DNA of 64,000 nt from Delphinus delphis (taxonomy: Eukaryota; Chordata; Mammalia; Artiodactyla; Delphinidae), in assembly GCF_949987515.2 (NCBI RefSeq), contig NC_082687.1:24226148-24290147 (forward strand), written 5' to 3'. Below the pieces are notes generated by a model. The model searched no databases. It was not told the origin of the DNA and saw only the letters and a list, made by a program, of their open reading frames with translations. Made by a program: the position numbers and the translations under genes. Shown in pieces: positions 10,674 to 22,865 of this stretch (within the stretch, counting starts at the first letter, position 1; each line of letters starts with the position of its first letter).

Positions 10674-10878
10674 CAGTGGTGTGCTTGAGCCAGCTAGCAC
10701 TCACTCACAAGGGCCAATGTTGTATGTATCATCTCAATTTCATTTTCATCAACATTGGTCATTTGAAGTCAGCCTTGGTGGGAGTATTTACACCATAGAA
10801 ATGGGCAAGGTAACAAAGCAGAGCTTTTTTTTTTACCCCCTGAGAGCCAGTTGTTACACCTTTACCAGCACACCACTG
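10674..10878. mobile_element. hAT-Charlie-type non-autonomous DNA transposon
   Basis: A 205-bp element with matching terminal inverted repeats: cagtggtgtgct at the left and agcacaccactg at the right, a 12-bp perfect pair. The sub-terminal gagccag motifs recur in inverted orientation. The ends are of the hAT-Charlie type. The expected 8-bp target duplication is not legible (gcatcatt versus ttttataa). No transposase is encoded. Confidence 0.7.
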
Positions 10879-11539
10879 TTTTATAATTTTCCTCATATCT
10901 ACTTGTTTGATTTTTCTACGTCCACAATTCCATCTTCCACAGCCATTTTCCTCACCAAAATAACTTGAAGATTTCTATTTCATAAATTGATTGAGTTCAA
11001 AAAGTTGGTCTAGAAACAAAGTGACTCATGTTTGCTTTCCATAAATCTTCTTTCTTCTAACTCCTCTTTGTATTTCCAATTTTTTTCTCAACTGTCATAA
11101 TAACCTCCCTTTCCCCATTTTATACATTATTATCCATGCAGGATCTCCTACCCCCTGAGCCTTTCCCCCCAAACTATTGCACCAAAAATACCCAAATACC
11201 CAAATGAAACATATTTCAAGTCCTTTTGATTTTCATGCACATAGCCACTACCTATAAAATACTTGAAGAATTCCAAGTGAATGAAAGGGTGTACTTCTGT
11301 TTGCTTGATTTTGTATATGCATCCACATTTTGTCATCTTTTTCATCTAGGAAATGTCTTGCAGGGAAGAGACTATAATATAAATAATACAGTGGATTAGC
11401 TCTAATACAGCAATAAACCTTATTATCCATTCACACCCAATCCCTCCCCATTAATAAAGATAAACCTATCTGTGAAACAGATGGCATTACAATCTCCTCA
11501 TCATAAGTATGATCAGGCATTTCTACCAATTGGCAAGTT
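10879..11539. other. single-copy DNA, nothing recognised
   Basis: AT-rich. Reading frames of about 60 codons on the minus strand have no recognisable domain. Confidence 0.45.
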
Positions 11540-11735
11540 AGATTCAACTTCCCAACTTCTTACTATAACTTGGACAAGTTACATAGACTCTATGAGTCTC
11601 AGTTTTTTGTAAAATGCGGGGGGAGATAATTAGAGTAATATCTGTTTTGCCCAATTATTGTGAAGGTTATGATAATATTAATAGATCACCTAGTACAGTG
11701 CTATCTATTATTGTTATTTTCATTCCTCTGAAAAA
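11540..11735 (+). mobile_element. MIR SINE, diverged
   Basis: Shows cttggacaagttacatagac, gagtctcagttttttgtaaaa, then the agataattagagtaatatct and gtgaaggttatgataatatt segments of MIR in the plus direction. Confidence 0.65.
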
Positions 11736-14122
11736 TGTTGTTACATTGACACTGCATTTTCCTCTAGGCTACAAGAACATACACACACTTTCTTGATAAA
11801 TGTCTTTCTTCGTCTATCACTACAACATACTTTGAAAATATTTAAAAATTGATTTAATTTTATTACACTATTATATATGAGTATTAAAAAAACATTTAAA
11901 AAATGATAAGAGAAGAAGGAAGGCAAAATCAATTCCTCAAAGATTTTTCACTGAAACAGTTACATATGCTTTCAGGCTTTTAAAAATTCATATACAGTTA
12001 TAAAACAAAATCAAACTCTCTACAGTATATACTGTTTTGTAATCTACCTTCTCCACTTAACATACCATGAAACTTGGTTATGTCAATAGATATAAGTATA
12101 CAGCAAATTTTTAATATCTACAATGCATTCTACTTTAAAGCTGTCACACCATCCATCAGAGAGAAGGTCCAAACATGGCTCTGATAACCTACTGCAGCTT
12201 TTAGACAAATGTCAGGGATCCCTTTCCCAGGAGCCTGATGGAGAAAGGGGTTGGCGAGACAGTGTTACCAACTCAGAAGTCAAGTGGAAAGTGATGAGTG
12301 TTGGATACTTGATCTTAATAAGGCAGGGAAGAAGAGAGTAAGATGAACCAATAGGCTGTGCTAGTTGGCTCCACAGGATAGAAATTTCCTATTTCTAGAG
12401 GGAGACTCCCGGAGAAGAGGACCAAATGGGAGGCTTAGTTCCACCACCCTTCCTCTTCCCCCCTTCCTCCCCCCCAAAAAGGAAGAAAGTGTTGAATAGC
12501 TCTGTCCTGAGACATTGACATAAGACATAAGAACGTGTTTAATAGCTCTGCCTAAGAGCGTTGGTCAGCTTAAGCAGACTAACAGCATAAAGGTTATTGG
12601 CCTTTTATCTTCTTCTCTCTTTTTTCTGGGTTTCTGAAAGAAATGAGGAAACCTGCAGGTAATTAGTTATTTAGTGCAAACCTCTGGGCTGGTGTTAGTT
12701 TCAGGGCAGGGACTAAATAGCATAAGGTAGCAAGAAATAAAGTTTAACCCTATTGACCCAATTCTCTAACCATATTTCCTTACAGATAATTCAAGACATA
12801 AGAGACACCATTTGAATGTTGAGTGTGGTTGAGAAGAAGTAGGTAAAATTCTCCATAATTTGAAAAATTAACATCAGAATGACCAAACGTTTCAAAATGG
12901 CTGTGTTTAAGCTTGTGTGTGTGTGTTTGAATGGATCTGGTCTTTCAAACCATCAATTGCTGCTAGCAGCAAAGTGTTATAAAAAAAGGATTTTTTTTTA
13001 ATCAGCGCATCAAAAGATAGAAAGCTATTATTACTCAGAAAAGGAAAGGTAATGGGACAACTGGCTTGTTTTGTAGTTGGTTTTCACATTCTTTTGGATA
13101 TGCAGGCACAAAATTGCCAATAATGTCTCTTAGCAAAATTGAGTCGAGGCAGCTAGTCGGAAAAACCAGCCATAGTATTACCCTTTCTGAAATTCCCCCA
13201 AGTCCTCACTGGCACCATCTTGGACAACTGCCTTTGACTCCCACCCCAGGCTCTTTGCTCGCTCCTTCCCCTCTGCTATTTGGCTCAAGAGCACCCATCC
13301 AGTAATTCAGAAAAAAATACTTGTTACTCTGAGCATGATTCACTTCCACGGAGAGTCCCGTTTTGAATTGCTTGTCCTCCTCCTGTGTGGTCATCCCTCT
13401 AGGCCTGCAGATCTACAGCAGAATAACTGCTTGAGGCCCAAAGGGTTTCTATTTTTTTCCTAAGAGTTACCTTTTCCTCCCATCAAGTGTGGTTAATGAA
13501 AACCCCTCTGATCAGGTCGTATTTGCTGTGCTTCAGTGTAGAGCTGCCATTTCAAGGGTTTAAAGTTAGGCTGGTTGCTGTTGCTGCCTTTCCTGTAGCC
13601 AGTTAATCACAGGATTCTTTTCCACATTGAGGTCAGAACAGGCATAGCACAAGCAACAAGTAAGGAAACCACCGACTATAGGCCAAGAAGCTAACGTGCT
13701 TACACGACATGAATTGTTGAAAACACTTTGAACATTATTTTATTTGTTTTTAACTGTCCTTTACTTAAGAATTGTTTCTCTAGGATCCACCACTAGACCT
13801 GGCACATTTATTCATGAGAGAATGGGTTACTGGCTTTTCCCTTGAGAGGTTGACCAGAGCGATAACAGGCTTTTGCTTGGGCAAATCAAAATGAGAGCTG
13901 GAGTTGGAGACGTTCTACACTCATCACTGAACTTGAAATTGTGAGGGCTGTCTGTTCTCCTTCCTGGTTGGACTACTGTGACCTGCTAATGATAATGAGA
14001 AAATTCAGAAGAAGCTCAATTCACATTTTAAAAATCAGTGAAATTCCTCAAAATCATACTTTGAGAAACTTTCAGATTGCATTTGCCTTAAAGTGCAGAT
14101 AAGATGCCACCACCTCTCAAAT
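11736..14122. other. single-copy DNA, no gene seen
   Basis: About 2.4 kb without a confident repeat or exon. Contains a C-rich patch (12440-12475), a short (GT)n at about 12915-12928 and a possible weak L2-like tail near 13790-13815 (cacatttattcatgagagaa). Frames of 60-80 codons lack any recognisable domain. Confidence 0.45.
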
Positions 14123-14134
14123 TTCTGGCATCGC

Positions 14135-14295
14135 GGGCTTCCCTGGTGGCGCAGTGGTTGAGACTCCGCCTGCCGATGCAGGGGACACGGGTTTGTGCCC
14201 CGGTCTGGGAAGATCCCACATGCCGCGGAGGCCCGTGAGCTATGCGGCCAAAATAAATAAATAAATAAATGCTCTTTAAAAAAAAAAAAAAAAAA
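14135..14295 (+). mobile_element. CHR SINE, short form with internal deletion
   Basis: Begins ggcttccctggtggcgcagt with the Pol III A-box region, and the B-box region gggtttgtgccccgg follows. It then jumps from the gcggag position to gcccgtgagctatgcggcca, so most of the body is deleted. The tail is (aataaat)n plus a poly-A tract. Target-site duplication ttctggcatcgc lies at 14123-14134 and 14296-14307, exact. The family derives from tRNA and uses L1 enzymes for mobility. Confidence 0.95.
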
Positions 14296-14384
14296 TTCTG
14301 GCATCGCTCTGGCATTGCGATAGTAAGAAATTCTTTTTGTTTCAAAATCTTAAGATACACCTAACACATTTAGGGTCATGCAAG

Positions 14385-14620
14385 GGCTGAGCGTGAAGAA
14401 CGCATGAGTTCTGACTTTCTTCTCGATTCTGGCTTGCTGTATACCCTTAGGCATGTTCTCTAAATCACTTAGCGCCTCTCTTTGCACACCTATAGGGTGG
14501 AGATAATTCAGCTGACCTAGTTCACAGGGCTGTTGTGTTGAATAGCTGATTCATGATTACAAAGTACATTGAAAGTACAGTGTTCTAGACAAATGCTCAT
14601 AAATATAATGACATGTTACA
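14385..14620 (+). mobile_element. MIR SINE, diverged
   Basis: MIR order is preserved: ttctgactttcttctcgatt, tacccttaggcatgttctct, agcgcctctctttgcacacc, gggtggagataattcagctg, then a trailing aaatgctcataaatataatg. Confidence 0.65.
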
Positions 14621-14629
14621 GAGTAGGAA

Positions 14630-14765
14630 GGCCATATTAAACCACTTTCATGTAGAAGGAAATTGAAGTGCAGTGAGATTTTCATATCACATTCAATGTT
14701 AAAGACGATAGAAAGCAAACCCTAGCTCACTTTCTTTATGTCGTTGCTCTACCTATTGACAAGCA
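14630..14765 (-). mobile_element. possible MIR fragment, minus strand
   Basis: The complement resembles MIR: gtagaaggaaattgaagtgc, then cagtgagatttt..., ending tcgttgctctacctattgac. Highly diverged, so the call is tentative. Confidence 0.4.
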
Positions 14766-17164
14766 AAGGGGGAAGAATCCTAACATAACACTAAATAAGT
14801 TCCAAGAATTATCTTAGATAGTTAATTCCTGTCTAAACCTGCCTGCAACTTCTATATGCTACTGAAAACTGCTTGAAAATGTAGCAACTAAGTCCACTGA
14901 GTAATACAGTCATTGATCTCCTGGCTTTTGTTCTTTTTTTTTTAATGGTTGGTGAGAGGGAAGAGTCATTAATGATACCAAGCCAATAAGGACCTTCTAT
15001 GACTACGGCAAACTAGTCACAGAACCAAAAAATAATTAGTATCAATAGTACAACAAGAATATTTGAATGCCGTATGAATATTGACATTGGCTTCTGTTAT
15101 CTTGGATTCCAGGTTCCACTGTGTTCTGTAAGTCAAGAGCGTGACCCCACTTCTGTTCTCTCAAACTGCATCTAGTGCTGTAGTAGTTTCAATGTTTCTA
15201 AAGTATGTTGACTCCTGAAAAATGAATAGAGCCGTACAACAGATCCTTCCCTTTACCAACGGTGCTGAAGGGTACCAGGCAGAAAACTTTGCCATGATCA
15301 CTGTGACACGTGACTCACCATCTCGTGTGGAAACCACATCATGGCAGATATTATTTTAACTCTATGGCACGTTGCAAAGAGAAAAAGAAAAAAGAACATT
15401 TAAGGAAGCAAGACATTTCCAAATTATGCAAGGGGACAAAATTACCCTGATCCACAGAAACATGAGATATAAGCAGAGTTAGATGTTCTTATAGGCCTAA
15501 GGAGAAAAATGTGGCCATACTCAAAATGAAAATTAGGACCAACAGACTGGAAAGGTGAAAACCGTAAGCCAATTTTAGCAATAACTTACATAAATTTAGC
15601 ATATCAATAAATGTTAAATATTATGCTACGTAATTTACATGTATTATAGCATTGCATTCTCACAACATCCTTTTGAGAAATTTATTCATTCGTTCAAATA
15701 TATTTATTTAGTCTTCTGTTTCCAAGTAGGAAATAGTAGTTGACAATATTTCTACTGTTTCTACTACCATAACTTTTTTTAAAAGTTACATTGCAAAAAA
15801 TAAAATCCTATTTTAAAAGGCATTGGAAAGTGGGGGAATCAGGAGAATTCAACAATCCGTAGAAGAGAAAGTCTTTCTGAGATGAGCAGTCTGTCCCTGA
15901 CAATTTTCTGTGGAAGATTTGCCAATTCTAGACATGGGCTGATGACTGGGTTTGGCCCGCACAGGGGATCTTCACTGGGAGAATGAGAAATCAGCAAAGC
16001 TTTTAGCGGTCATATGGAGTTGGCGGGACAATTGGAAACTTCAGGCCTCCTAACACATGGTTGGTTTTTCCCACAGTATATTTGTTGGATTCTGAGAGTA
16101 GGAAGCTTTTATAAAGCAAACTGAAATCTCCTGTAGTATCATGGTTTTTAAGAGACAAAGTCCCACTTGAGGATGGGACCTGCTCCAACACGTGGCTGGA
16201 CTCCTCCTCAATACATCTGATTCCTCCCTACTACAGCATAGTCAGATCTAAGGAGCTGGCCCAGTGGGGCATGGGGTGCAAGGAAAGAAAAGCAGCCTTG
16301 ATACCCTCATTGCTGGAGCAGAGACACTAACTTCTTTGGGCAGGGCTACAGTATTGTGCCCTGGGATATTCCTGATCTCTGGCTGATTGGTGCTAACCAC
16401 GACTGCCACATTTCTGAGATATCATCCAATTTCTCATTGATGGCCAATTCTGGTAATAAGGAACTTGAGGAGGAATTCCTAAAGACAATTTGAATAGAAA
16501 GGAAGGAGCAGGTATGAGGGGCAATAAATGGGGATGGGATTTCTCCATGGTAGCCAGTTGCTACCTAGCTAACTGAGCAGGTTTATAGAAGTCATCCATC
16601 TATAAGTATGCTACAGGAGTCTGAGACTGCTTGTGTTAGGGCTTTATATCTATTCAGTTAATAACTGCTTATTTTACCATGGAAAAACCCATGTTTAAAA
16701 TAAGTTAGTGATACCCCCTACTACAGTCAGAGCTGTTTTACAGGTCAGTTAGGCAGTTCCCACAGAAAAAAACATACCCACGTTTTGACTGAACCATTGA
16801 CTAGAGTACTGGGCTAAACCATAGCAAGTATAGCCTATATAATAGCTGCTGTGATTTGGTAAAACAGTCACTTAAAAGGAATGTTTGTCAGTAATGGAGT
16901 TTAATTTTTTTAGGAAATGGGAAGCCATTTTCAGGTTAATCTCAGCCTGGAGTTCCTCCAGAAGATAAAGAGGGATCTCATAATTTCTACCACCACAATA
17001 GTGGGAAAACCAAAGACAGTATATATCAGTAGTCAGAAAAGCCATGTACTGTTATACATACTGTGCACTGAACAACTCTTAGGGGAATCATTCCCATCAT
17101 AATCATATGAATGCCATATGCCTAGGTAATGGTTCATATGTATGTTATTGACTCAAACAGACTA
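14766..17164. other. single-copy DNA, no gene seen
   Basis: About 2.4 kb. A weak reverse MIR-like patch lies near 15600-15690 (atgttaaatattatgctacg, ttctcacaacatccttttga). The rest is ordinary AT-rich sequence with short frames only. Confidence 0.45.
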
Positions 17165-17331
17165 TTTTGGAATCTTAGCCTGCCTCCTGTTAGTGTTATA
17201 GTCATGAGCAAGTTGTTTAACCTCTATGGGCCTCTATTTTATCATCTATCAACAAAAATAATAGTAATTTCCATCATAAGCTAGTTATGAATATTAAATG
17301 GAATAATAGTAAAAAGTTCTTAATCCAGCAT
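17165..17331 (+). mobile_element. MIR SINE
   Basis: Plus-strand MIR features: atgagcaagttgtttaacct, ctatgggcctctattttatc, then gttatgaatattaaatggaa. It abuts the LTR that follows. Confidence 0.7.
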
Positions 17332-18288
17332 GGTAGGAAGAATAATGGTCCCCAAAGATGTCCACATCCTAACCCCCAGAACCTGTGGGATGCTATGTTA
17401 CATGACAAAAGGCAATTAAAGTTGCGGAGGGAATCAAGGTAACAAAAGAGCTGACCTGAAGGTAAGAATATTGTTCTGGATTATCTGGATGGGCCCAGTG
17501 TAATCATATGAGCCCTTAATAAGAGAAAAGGAAGGCAGAAGAGTAGGTCAGAGAGAGACGTAATGACAGGAAAGAAAAAAAGAGAGAGAGAGGGATTTGC
17601 AACCTCAGATAGACTCAAATTTCCATTGTTCTCCGAAGATGGAGGAAGAGGCCATGAGCCAAAAATTGCAGGCAGCCTCTAGAAGCTGAGAACTTCCCTC
17701 AGCTGAAAGCCAGCAAAGAAACAGGGACCTCAGTCTTATAAAGGCAAGGGATAGAATTCTACTGACTGCTTGGTTGAACAAGGAAACAGATTCTTCCCCA
17801 GAGCCTCCAGAAAGGAATGCAATCTGCCAGCGCCTTGGCTTTAGCCTAGGGAGACCGTTTTTGGACTTCTGATCTAAAGAACTATAAGGGCTTCCCTGGT
17901 GGCGCGGTGGTTGAGAATCCACCTGCCAATGCAGGGGACACGGTTCAAGCCCTGGTCCGGGAAGATCCCACGTGCCGCAGAGCAACTAAACCCGTGAGCC
18001 ACAACTACTGAGCCCACATGCCACAACTACCGAAGCCCACGTGCCTAGAGCCTGTGCTCCACAACAAGCGAAGCCACTGCAATGAGGAGCCTGCACACCA
18101 CAACAAAGAGTAGCCCCCACTCGCCGCAACTAGAGAAAGCCTGCACGCAGCAATGAAGACCCGACACAGCCAAAAATAAATAAATAAAATAAATTTTTTA
18201 AAAAAAGAACCATAAGATAATAAACGTATACTGTTTTAAGCCATCAAGTTTGCAGTAATTCTTTACAGCAGCAATAGAAAATTAAAAC
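17332..18288 (+). mobile_element. MaLR (MLT1-like) LTR, split by a SINE
   Basis: Plus-strand LTR hallmarks: aataatggtccccaaagatg, ggattatctggatgggccca, gaagatggaggaagaggcca, cagcctctagaagctgag, ttttaagccatcaagtttgc and a 3' end with cagcagcaatagaaaatta. A long CHR SINE (17889-18203) interrupts it just before the polyadenylation region. No internal retroviral genes are present. Confidence 0.8.
17889..18203 (+). mobile_element. CHR SINE, long form
   Basis: Full-length long-type copy: ggcttccctggtggcgcggt, then the repeated cacaactactgagccc/cacaactaccgaagccc motif, then aaagcctgcacgcagcaatg and a tail aaaataaataaataaaataa. Target-site duplication aaagaactataag (17876-17888) versus aaagaaccataag (18204-18216), one mismatch. 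It sits inside a MaLR LTR. Confidence 0.96.
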
Positions 18289-18329
18289 TCATATACCACT
18301 GATGCAATTGTTATTATTACAATTGTGAT

Positions 18330-18500
18330 CATTCATTCAACCTTTCAAGATATTTACTGAGGGCCTATTAGGTGACAGACACTGCTTTAAGTACTCTGAT
18401 CCCAGAAGAAACAAACTAGCAAGGACCCTGCCTTCACAGAGCTTACTTCTTAGTGGAACACAACCAGAGCTAGAACAAGGAACAGGAAGATGCTGACACT
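18330..18500 (+). mobile_element. ancient interspersed repeat (L2/MIR-like 3' segment)
   Basis: Shows the widely dispersed mammalian pattern cattcattcaacctttcaag, atatttactgagggcctatt, gtgacagacactgctttaag, then ccctgccttcacagagctta. The exact family was not resolved. Confidence 0.55.
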
Positions 18501-20644
18501 AGCTGTAAGTACTTTTAGAATGTATTATCTAAGAAAGCAAACCTCTTCAGAAATACAGGTGAGGAATGGTGAGCAATTACGGACAAAGAATTTGAGAAGT
18601 CTCTGTAATAGTTTTTGTTAAGGCACTAATACAAGTAAGTGATAATGTTATAGCCACAACAACAAAAATAGGCTACATGAAGAGGATTATTTTATTTTCA
18701 CTCATTTGATAAATAAAGAATGTGCTCTAGTCCATACAGCAATTTCATTTAGTTGATACCTGAATAAGAGTAATGGTAAGGTGGAATCATGATTACATTT
18801 AAGAGTATTTGCACTTTGTTGCATGTATAATTAATCCTAAGTTAATTATTTAATAAAGTGTAAGTAGTTTACATTTCATTTTATGAATTTGCCCATTCTA
18901 GATCATTTTGTCTTAATAAAGTACACATTTTAGAAAACCTTCAGAACCACTGTAGATTTCTGTTCTCTAAGTTAACCCACAAAATTTTAATGGTTCATCC
19001 GTTCTAAGCATCTACACATATGTGGTGTCCTTTGATTTTCACATTCTGTGAAGCATTTTACCTCCATTTTACAGATCAGAAATGACACAGTTGAAAAGTG
19101 ATGAATGATTAAAATAGGACATTTAGCAGCCTACATTAAAATTAAAAACTTGATGAAGAGAGGAGAGGGGCTTCATAGAGACCAACGGCACCAGCTCCTT
19201 TCCTCTGGAGCTCAACTTCTAAGGTAAAAAGAAAGAAAATGCAGCCCAGATGATCACCTTCACCACTACCAAAGGCTGTGGAACTGCCTGCCAAAATAAA
19301 GAAACCCACTCCGTTCAATGCTGCAAATCTTTCAGTTCAAACCTCTGGTTGCAAAGGAAACAGCACCAATTTGCAACATTCCAGGGCTCTGAGTTGGTTT
19401 CTGGAGTCTTCTATGTCTGCTCTGTGAAGAGAATGAATTGATCCAAAGTAACAAATTGGTCCTTTGTTACTTTCAATAAACTGCCTCTGGAATTAATAAG
19501 GGATCTTGAAGAATGGACTAATGGTGAGAGTTTAGAAGGAAGAAGTCTTCAACCTAGAAATTATCACAAGTCATCACAGACTTGCTGTTGTCCTATATTG
19601 ATGGGATACCTACTAGGTACTAGCACTGTGAGGAAATGCAAGAAGAATGTTTTCACCGGATACATATACTTTTCTTCTTTTTAAGCAAGAAATTGTTTTC
19701 TTTGGGTGATTTGGCAAAGACTGATCATGTGTCAGTAATATTGTAATGAGTGGTTTTGAGCCATGTTTTTAAGGTTAGGCTTCTTGAAGAAAGTGACACT
19801 TGAAGAAAATTTTAAGCAAACAATGAAGGATTACTTGATGGATGGAACATGATAGATTTACCTTGTTGTCTGTGAAAAACCATAAGGCTCATAAAAGCAG
19901 ACAGAAACAAGAAGAAGGCCATTTTGACAACAGAATGATATAAAATTGTAGACGGAGATTGAGTAAATTGACATAAATACTTGAAAGCTTATGAGAGCAC
20001 CTAAATATTCAACAGTAGGAACTATTTCAATAAAAGATGTCACATCCCTTCTGTGCAATAGCATACACTATTAAAGTCATGTTTTTGAGGATTATTTAAT
20101 GGCATCAGAAATTATTCCTGATGTAATATTACTTGAAGAGAAGACAGTATAAAAACTTCATATTCAGGATAACAGCAGTTTTGTTATACACACCCACACA
20201 CACACCATGCACATATATACACACTGTGTCAGAAGGACTCTTCAAGTTACAAATGTAGAAATGAAAGATTAAAGCCATCTGGCTTGAATAGGATAGGGAA
20301 TGATTGATAACATAACTGACAATTCAGGGATAGAAGTAGCTTCAGATAAAGTCTTGACCCAAAGTTCCAATACTGTGCCATGACCTAGTTTCTCTCTCTA
20401 CATTTCTCCAATCTACTCCTGTTCCTACCTGGTAGTCTCAGGTAGGTCCTACCCTAGAGATCTTCCTGGGCTACATGTACCCTTATTCAAGTTATATGGG
20501 AAGAGAAATCTGAACAAAAACCAGCTTGGGGTCCTGGTTTGTTTGACTTATTTCTTATTTCCCAGCCCTGAACCAGTTCCTGTAACCAAGAGAATGAGAC
20601 ATCTCTTATCCCGCCTCAAACCTCCCACAATTGGAGGTGAGGTA
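18501..20644. other. single-copy DNA, no gene seen
   Basis: About 2.1 kb without a confident repeat. Contains an imperfect CA-rich tract at 20187-20223. The 60-70-codon frames at 19250-19441 and 19858-20064 have no recognised domain. Confidence 0.45.
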
Positions 20645-20826
20645 AATCCCATCCATGTTGTTGCAAATGGCAGGAGTTCCTTCTTTTTTAAGACTGAATA
20701 ATATTCCATTGTATAGATATACCAGAATTTCTTTATCCATTCATCTGTGGACAAACATTTAGATTGCTTCCATAGCTTGGTTATTGTAAATAATACTGCA
20801 GTGAACATGAGTACAATATCTCTTCC

Positions 20827-22032
20827 TCCTCCTAGAGAAATGGAAATAAAAACAAAAATAAACAAATGGGACCTAATGAAACTTAAAAGCTTTTGCACAG
20901 CAAAGGAAACCATAAACAAGGCCAAAAGACAACCCTCAGAATGGGAGAAAATATTTGCAAATGAAGCAACTGACAAAGGACTAATCTCCAAAATTTACAA
21001 GCAGCTCATGCAGCTCAATATCAAAAAAACAAACAACCCAATCCAAAAATGGGCAGAAGACCTAAACAGACATTTCTCCAAAGAAGATATACAGATTGCC
21101 GACAAACACATGAAAGAATGCTCAACTTCATTAATCATTAGCAAAATGCAAATCAAAACTACAGTGAGATATCATCTCACACCAGTCAGAATGGCCATCA
21201 ACAAAAAATCTACAAACAATGAATGCTGGAGAGGGTGTGGAGAAAAGGGAACCCTCTTGCACTGTTGGTGGGAATGTAAATTGATACAGCCACTGTGGAG
21301 AACAGTATGGAGTTTCCTTAAAAAACTAAAAATAAAACTACCATATGACCCAGCAATCCCACTACTGGGCATATACCCTGAGAAAACCATAATTCAAAAA
21401 GAGTCATGTACCAAAATGTTCATTGCAGCTCTATTTACAATAGCCCGGAGATGGAAACAACCTGAGTGTCCATCATCGGATGAATGGATAAAGAAGATGT
21501 GGCACATATATACAATGGAATATTACTCAGCCATAAAAAGAAACGAAACTGAGCTATTTGTAGTGAGGTGGATGGACCTAGAGTCTGTCATACAGAGTGA
21601 AGTAAGTCAGAAAGAGAAAAACAAATACCGTATGCTAACACATATATATGGAATTTAAGAAAAAAAAAAGTCATGAAGAACCTAGGGGTAAGACAGGAAT
21701 AAAGACATAGACCTACTACAGAATGGACTTGAGGCTATGGGGAGGGGGAAGGGTAAGCTGTGACAAAGTGAGAGAGTGGCATGGACATATATACACTACC
21801 AAATGTAAAATAGATAGCTAGTGGGAAGCAGCCACATAGCACAGGGAGATCAGCTGGATGCTTTGTGACCACTTAGAGGGGTGGGATAGGGAGGGTGGGA
21901 GGGAGGGAGACGCAAGAGGGAAGAGATATGGGAACATATGTATATGTATAACTGATTCACTTTGTTATAAAGCAGAAACTAACACACCATTGTAAAGCAA
22001 TTATACTCCAATAAAGATGTTAAAAAAAAAAA
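20827..22032 (+). mobile_element. younger 5'-truncated L1 inserted in the older L1
   Basis: Starts at tcctcctagagaaatgg within ORF2 and ends with the L1 3' UTR (gtataactgattcactttg, ctccaataaagatgtt) plus poly-A. The target-site duplication atctcttcc appears at 20818-20826 and 22033-22041. Before insertion the sequence would read as the continuous old L1. The 3' UTR carries the usual G-rich tract (ggggagggggaagggtaagc). Confidence 0.92.
20840..21658 (+). pseudogene. L1 ORF2 C-terminal fragment, open to its natural stop
   Basis: The last roughly 270 codons of the L1 endonuclease/reverse transcriptase protein, open without stop or frameshift from the Met-Glu-Ile-Lys start of the fragment to the normal terminus. 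The Cys-rich C-terminal motif is complete in the pattern C-x3-C-x7-H-x4-C (Cys-Trp-Arg-Gly-Cys ... His-Cys-Trp-Trp-Glu-Cys). The endonuclease and reverse transcriptase domains are absent through 5' truncation, so the piece is non-functional. Conservation of the frame marks a recent insertion. Confidence 0.85.
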
Positions 22033-22068
22033 ATCTCTTCCAGATACTGATTTCATTTCCTTTGGATA

Positions 22069-22865
22069 TGTGATTCTGACACCAACTCTAATATGTGGTT
22101 TTTTTCCCCACACTAAGCAATTCTCTGACACCAGCTAAGTGTCCTACAATTCAATTCAATTCCAATACTCTCTGGAGATAGCATTAGATTCCACAGGTTA
22201 AGGGCTTAGTATCCCAAGACTTTCCCCCACTTGCCAGTTGCAAGTCTAGCTACCAGTTACCTGTGCTTCTGACCACTGGTTACATTTTGGAGGTTCCCAC
22301 GACCTCCTCCTTGGGTTCTACTAACTTGCTAGAGCAGCTCACAGATCTCAGGAAACCAGTGAACTCACTAGATTACTGGTTTATTACAAAGCATATTATA
22401 GGACACAAATCAACAGCCAGATGAAGAGATACATCGGGTTAGATCCCAAACAAAGGAGCTCTGTCCCCATGGAGTTTAGCACTCAGCACAGTGGTACATG
22501 GATGCTTTCTGGTTCACCAACTTAGAATCTCTCCAAACTCTGTCCTTTTGGGGTTTTATGGGTTTTCATTACTTAAACATGATTGATCAAATCATTGACC
22601 ATTGGTGATTGATTGAACCTCCAGCCCCTCTCCTCTCCCAGGAGGTTGGAGGGTAGCACTGAAAGTTCCAACCCTCTAATCACATGATTGGCTCCACTGG
22701 CAACTAGCCCCCATCTTTAGGTGCTCTCCAAAAGTCACCTTATTAACATAATGAAAGACATCTTTATAGGTTTCATCACAGGAAATTCCAAGGGTTTTAG
22801 GAACTCTATATCAGGAACGGAGATGAATACCAAGTATATATTTCTTATCATGTCACAATATCACA
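22069..22865. mobile_element. ERVL-type solo LTR (MLT2/MER21-like)
   Basis: A 797-bp LTR beginning tgtgattctg and ending aatatcaca, so it has TG...CA termini. The exact 5-bp target-site duplication ggata flanks it (22064-22068 and 22866-22870), the size expected of ERVL elements. Internal motifs shared with the copy at 51265-52109 include tgtcctacaattcaa, gattccacaggttaa, ttgctagagcagctcac, ggaaattccaagggtttt. No internal retroviral genes are present. Family name not settled. Confidence 0.88.

Noticed and set aside
17605..17985. 126-codon frame on the minus strand
   Set aside because: It crosses from a MaLR LTR into the antisense side of a CHR SINE, so it is a chance fusion of two repeats.
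20548..20991. 147-codon minus-strand frame across the L1 junction
   Set aside because: It joins the old minus-strand L1 coding remnant with the antisense of the younger plus-strand L1. It is not a gene.
20645..22041. L1 twin-priming inversion
   Set aside because: The minus and plus segments cover overlapping L1 regions, and the minus L1 continues beyond the plus L1 after a target duplication. Two separate insertions explain this better.
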